A stretch of 7,848 nucleotides of DNA. Source: an uncultured Clostridia bacterium. GTDB lineage: Bacteria; Bacillota; Clostridia; Oscillospirales; Ruminococcaceae. Made by a program: the position numbers and the translations under genes. Where the stretch lies: positions 1 to 7,848 of the forward strand of contig CAMEQX010000054.1 of NCBI GenBank assembly GCA_945933905.1. Direction: 5' to 3'. Under the pieces are notes generated by a model. It worked only from the letters and a program-made list of their open reading frames with translations. It ran no database searches and was not told the DNA's origin. Positions 5,472-7,848 of the stretch are shown here, piece by piece (the stretch's first letter is position 1; each line of letters opens with the position of its first letter).

Positions 5472-6422
5472 ATGGAAAACCGTGTAAGATTTAAGATCGG
5501 AGAAATCGAATTTGAGGCTGAAGGCTCTGCCGAAGTTATTGAAAGAGAACGAAGTTTTTTCAACAATACAATCCTTCCTGCAGCAATAGACGCACTTGTT
5601 CGAACACGTGGTGCAGTGGTTACAATGCAAGATACACAACGAATAGAGATTCAAGAGTCACAACAGACTGCTGTTATTACAACAGAAGATGCTTTACCTG
5701 AATTGACTGCGACAAACCCAACAGTAGATTTTTCAAGAATAGGTCTTGTTTCTTTCGCTAAATCAAAAGGAGCAGATGCGCACTACGATTTTATTCTATG
5801 TGCCGTATATTATAATGAAAAGAGAAATAATGTTTCATCGTTTTCTTCTGCTACTCTTAAAGACTTGTATTCAGAAGCAAAAAAACCTTTGCCAAATAAT
5901 CTGAGTATGTCATTGAGCGAATTAGTCAAAAAAGGACTAATAATGGAAGATGTTACTGCAAAAGGCTCAAATCCTAAAATGTATGTCCTTACTGCTGAAG
6001 GTGAAGAATTTGTCGAAAATATGCATCCGATAGATTCAAAAGAAAAAAAGCCAGCGTTTAAGCCTAGAAAGCAACGTCAAAAGGCAGAATCTGAGTATTT
6101 AGCAATAAACTGTGATGATTTAAACTTAAGTAAGTATCCGGAGATTAAATCGCTTAAGGACTTCAAAGAAAAGATGCTACTAATCCTATATATCATCACT
6201 AATGAAGGTAAGGGCGAATGGTTTACAACTGCAGATGTAATTTGCCTTATGACAGATATTTTTGGAGAATCAGCTACAGAAAATCAAGTTAATGGTATTT
6301 TTAAACGTGAAAAGAGATGGTTCAAATGCGAAAAAATTGAGGGAAGCAATAAATTAACGCATAGAAAGCTTCTTAATGAAGGCAAATCATTTGCACAGTC
6401 GTTATCAAAAGATACCATTTGA
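5472..6422 (+). CDS. Unknown protein with N-terminal FEAEG module and two winged-helix-like segments
   Basis: The 316-aa product has no named family that I can assign. Residues 5-45 form a compact module: VRFKIGEIEFEAEG (5-18), then VIERERSFF and TILPAAIDALVRTRG. From memory, similar N-termini recur in unrelated Bacillota proteins, so it may be a shared adaptor or oligomerisation unit. A variable linker (46-85) follows. Residues 104-185 read as a winged helix (FILCAVYYNEKR, ATLKDLYSEA, MSLSELVKKGLI, and a wing ending KMYVLTAEGEEFV). A basic linker (192-205) leads to a second helical segment at 228-312 that may be another winged helix, also with a lysine-rich end. No catalytic motif is seen. 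ATG 5472 is chosen over TTG 5457 because GGAGG (5459-5463) is correctly spaced only for the ATG. It probably works with the gene just upstream. Confidence 0.7.
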   Translation: MENRVRFKIGEIEFEAEGSAEVIERERSFFNNTILPAAIDALVRTRGAVVTMQDTQRIEIQESQQTAVITTEDALPELTATNPTVDFSRIGLVSFAKSKGADAHYDFILCAVYYNEKRNNVSSFSSATLKDLYSEAKKPLPNNLSMSLSELVKKGLIMEDVTAKGSNPKMYVLTAEGEEFVENMHPIDSKEKKPAFKPRKQRQKAESEYLAINCDDLNLSKYPEIKSLKDFKEKMLLILYIITNEGKGEWFTTADVICLMTDIFGESATENQVNGIFKREKRWFKCEKIEGSNKLTHRKLLNEGKSFAQSLSKDTI

Positions 6423-6761
6423 TTATTGAATAACCTGTACTATGGCACAACAGCAGACATAATCCGACTCAAACCATTTGAGCTGTGATAGCAAACCCCC
6501 GATAGAAATTTGATAGCATAAGTCCGTATATCTTATAGACTTTGGATAATACCTATCAATTTAAATCAAATTGCGTCAAGCTGTCTAAACAAAATTGTTT
6601 AGTTTTGTCTTTCGTTTGGAGAGTGGGAGTAAATTGAAACCCTTAACAAACCGCATTGTAAAGCCGTTTGTCGTGCATTGTGTGAACTTTTGACCGCACT
6701 TTGACCTCAATTATTCTATATCGAGCCGATTTGAAACAATTTTATAATATTTTATAAGGTT
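6423..6761. other. AT-rich intergenic region with weak inverted repeats
   Basis: No gene is visible. CTCAAA (6468-6473) pairs with TTTGAG (6477-6482). CTAAACAA (6585-6592) pairs with TTGTTTAG (6595-6602) and is followed by TTTTGTCTTT, so this second hairpin could be a weak terminator for the operon ending at 6422. ACAAACCGC and GCCGTTTGT near 6646-6674 form an imperfect repeat. This may be the outer part of the decayed IS66 copy, but no terminal inverted repeat could be fixed. Confidence 0.5.
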
Positions 6762-6794
6762 AAGAGCCGTTGCGATTGCAGCGGCTCTTTTTTT
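6762..6794 (+). terminator. Strong rho-independent terminator
   Basis: AAGAGCCGTTGC (6762-6773) pairs with GCAGCGGCTCTT (6778-6789) around a GATT loop, with one G-T wobble in a 12-bp stem. A run of seven T (6788-6794) follows. It would stop plus-strand transcription from the upstream operon and insulate the IS66 remnant beyond it. It may belong to the mobile element, since no gene ends within 300 bases upstream. Confidence 0.88.
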
Positions 6795-6809
6795 GAAAAT
6801 GTCAAAAGC

Positions 6810-6838
6810 TGGAAATAATGCTGTTTTACCGGTATAAT
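6810..6838 (+). promoter_or_regulatory. Possible promoter of the IS66 transposase remnant
   Basis: TATAAT at 6833-6838 is a perfect -10 box. A poor -35 box (TGGAAA, 6810-6815) lies 17 bp upstream. The pseudogene ATG follows at 6864, with GTGGAAAG as a weak ribosome binding site. Confidence 0.45.
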
Positions 6839-6863
6839 AGAGACTAGAAAAACGTGGAAAGAC

Positions 6864-7848
6864 ATGCTTCAAATTACAGATAATTTGCCGAAAAATCTTG
6901 AGGAAGCACTCTCATTTATTCAAAAATTGCAAGCAGAAAACGCTGAATTACAGGCTAAAATATTAGTATAAAACTACCGTCAATAAGAAGAAAATGCCCT
7001 ATAATCTCAACGAAATGCTTGTTAGTAACAGAAAAGCAATGTTTGGAAAGTCAAGCGAACAACTGAACAACTTTCACTGTTTTACGAAGACGAGCAAGAG
7101 TGCTCAGCGAGCTCTGCCGAGCCAACGGTAAGTCCTACACGAAAAGAAAAAGGCTTTACCGTTAGGAGCTTCCCGAGAGTGTTGAGCGCAAAAAAGGTTG
7201 TCATTGACCTTGATGAAAAAATGCCTGGAATGCGGTGAAGAATTTGTCTGAAGCAAGCTGAATATTATCCCCGCACAGATTTCCTTAATCGACTGTTTCC
7301 AGAAGAAATATAAGTACAAATTGTGCGAGGATGACAATCTTGAAACCTTACATTGTAAAGCCAAATTTGCTCGTTCCTGTCATCAAGAAAAGTATGGCGA
7401 GTGCGGTAGAAATTGCCTACGTCATTCAGCTAAATATCAGCTAGGCACACCGCTTTACAGATAGGAAAATTAGGATTGAGCTTAATTGAAAAACGCTTGT
7501 AAACTGGATAATTCGCAGTTCCTTGTGGATTAAACTGATATGGGAACATATGGTGGACGAACTCCTGGAAGAAGCTATTATCCACACCGATAAAACTGTT
7601 CTGCGAGTTCTGAAGCATGACGGCAATCGAGGTGTTGGGTGTTTTGCTAGGGGGAGGCTTTCGAGCACAAAATGTTCTTGTTTCATTACTGCCCGACGCA
7701 CTCGGCAAAAGTGGTCGAAGAGGTGTTTGGAAACTACACCGGTTATTTACAGACTGACGGTAATTCGGCTTACAATGCGGCTGTAAATGCCACGAGGCCG
7801 GACTGCTAGCCGCATGCAAGGCGCAAGTGGGTCGCGTGCTTATCTAAA
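6864..7848 (+). pseudogene. IS66-family transposase (TnpC-type), multiply frameshifted and truncated at window end
   Basis: Family landmarks appear in order but in changing frames. ATG 6864 begins a coiled-coil start (SFIQKLQAENAELQ) that stops at 6969. FGKSSEQL is at 7042. QLSLFYEDEQ follows from 7068 in another frame and runs into KVVIDLDEKM. The zinc-finger start CLECGEEFV is at 7222. KLNIIPAQI follows a TGA at 7249. LVPVIKKSMASAV is at 7370 and KYQLGTPLYR at 7432. WEHMVDELLEEAIIHTDKT near 7541 holds one catalytic aspartate (codon 7589), in a HTDKT that is usually HADET. GYLQTDGNSAYNA at 7741 holds the second aspartate (codon 7756). The copy ends in PHARRKW, where a TAG replaces the usual tryptophan codon. 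At least five frame changes and several stops make it inactive. Confidence 0.92.

Larger units (their letters stand above)
6800..7848 (+). mobile_element. IS66-family insertion sequence remnant, right side beyond window
   Basis: The interval is defined by the IS66-type transposase reading segments and the short leader before them. The left boundary is approximate because no terminal inverted repeat or target duplication could be identified. The tnpA and tnpB accessory genes of some IS66 elements are not seen upstream. The copy continues past the window and is clearly inactive. Confidence 0.75.

Noticed and set aside
6468..6482. CTCAAA/TTTGAG hairpin as terminator of the two-gene operon
   Set aside because: The stem is only 6 bp and is not followed by a T run; the strong terminator at 6762-6794 is a better end point.
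4482..6519. Exact 11-bp direct repeat TTTGATAGCAT at 4482-4492 and 6509-6519, flanking the two-gene operon
   Set aside because: Several 11-mers of this composition are expected twice by chance in 8 kb of AT-rich DNA, and no integrase or inverted ends accompany them. It is not called an attachment site.
7104..7819. Open frames on the minus strand (7104-7364, 7430-7819) and a plus-strand frame at 7523-7786
   Set aside because: The minus-strand frames are antisense to the IS66 remnant with no ribosome binding site or recognisable protein; the plus-strand frame is one fragment of the broken transposase.

Overview
The window looks like accessory DNA from a low-GC Bacillota genome, probably a gut-type Clostridia. 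The evidence is AGGAGG-like ribosome binding sites before most genes, sigma-A-type promoters with 17-bp spacers, AT-rich intergenic DNA, and a decayed IS66 transposase closest to clostridial forms. No core genes are present. Family assignments were made by reading motifs, not by database search.

Bases 1-370 hold hairpin-rich DNA, possibly the edge of a mobilisation region, and a 43-codon ORF with a good ribosome binding site. Bases 367-4250 form a compact restriction-modification island. On the plus strand, a strong promoter (TTGACT, 17 bp, TATAAT) drives two adjacent DNA methyltransferases: a D12-class adenine methylase (433-1434) and a second amino-methyltransferase with a HPPYWD motif (1438-2226). 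On the minus strand, converging on them, lies a three-gene operon. It encodes a small XRE-type controller (C) protein (3979-4188), an HNH endonuclease (3377-3976), and a protein with an EVE/PUA-like N-terminus and a NucS-like PD-(D/E)XK nuclease C-terminus (2247-3377). A hairpin between the convergent operons should terminate both. Upstream of the C gene are two near-identical 11-mers spaced exactly 15 bp, one overlapping the -35 box, as expected of a C-box autoregulatory operator. The likely logic is methylation first and restriction later, once C protein has accumulated.

Bases 4261-4724 are AT-rich, with a possible promoter and the trace of a decayed ORF. A tight two-gene operon follows. 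The first protein (4725-5456) has a winged-helix-like N-terminus and a DUF4145/HEPN-like C-terminus with an R-x3-N-x3-H motif. The second (5472-6422) has a short conserved-looking N-terminal module and two winged-helix-like segments. I do not recognise this pair as a named system. Next to an R-M island it is the best candidate for something undescribed.

Bases 6423-6860 are non-coding and contain a strong terminator (6762-6794). From 6864 to the window end runs an IS66-family transposase pseudogene, broken by several frameshifts and stops and cut by the window edge.
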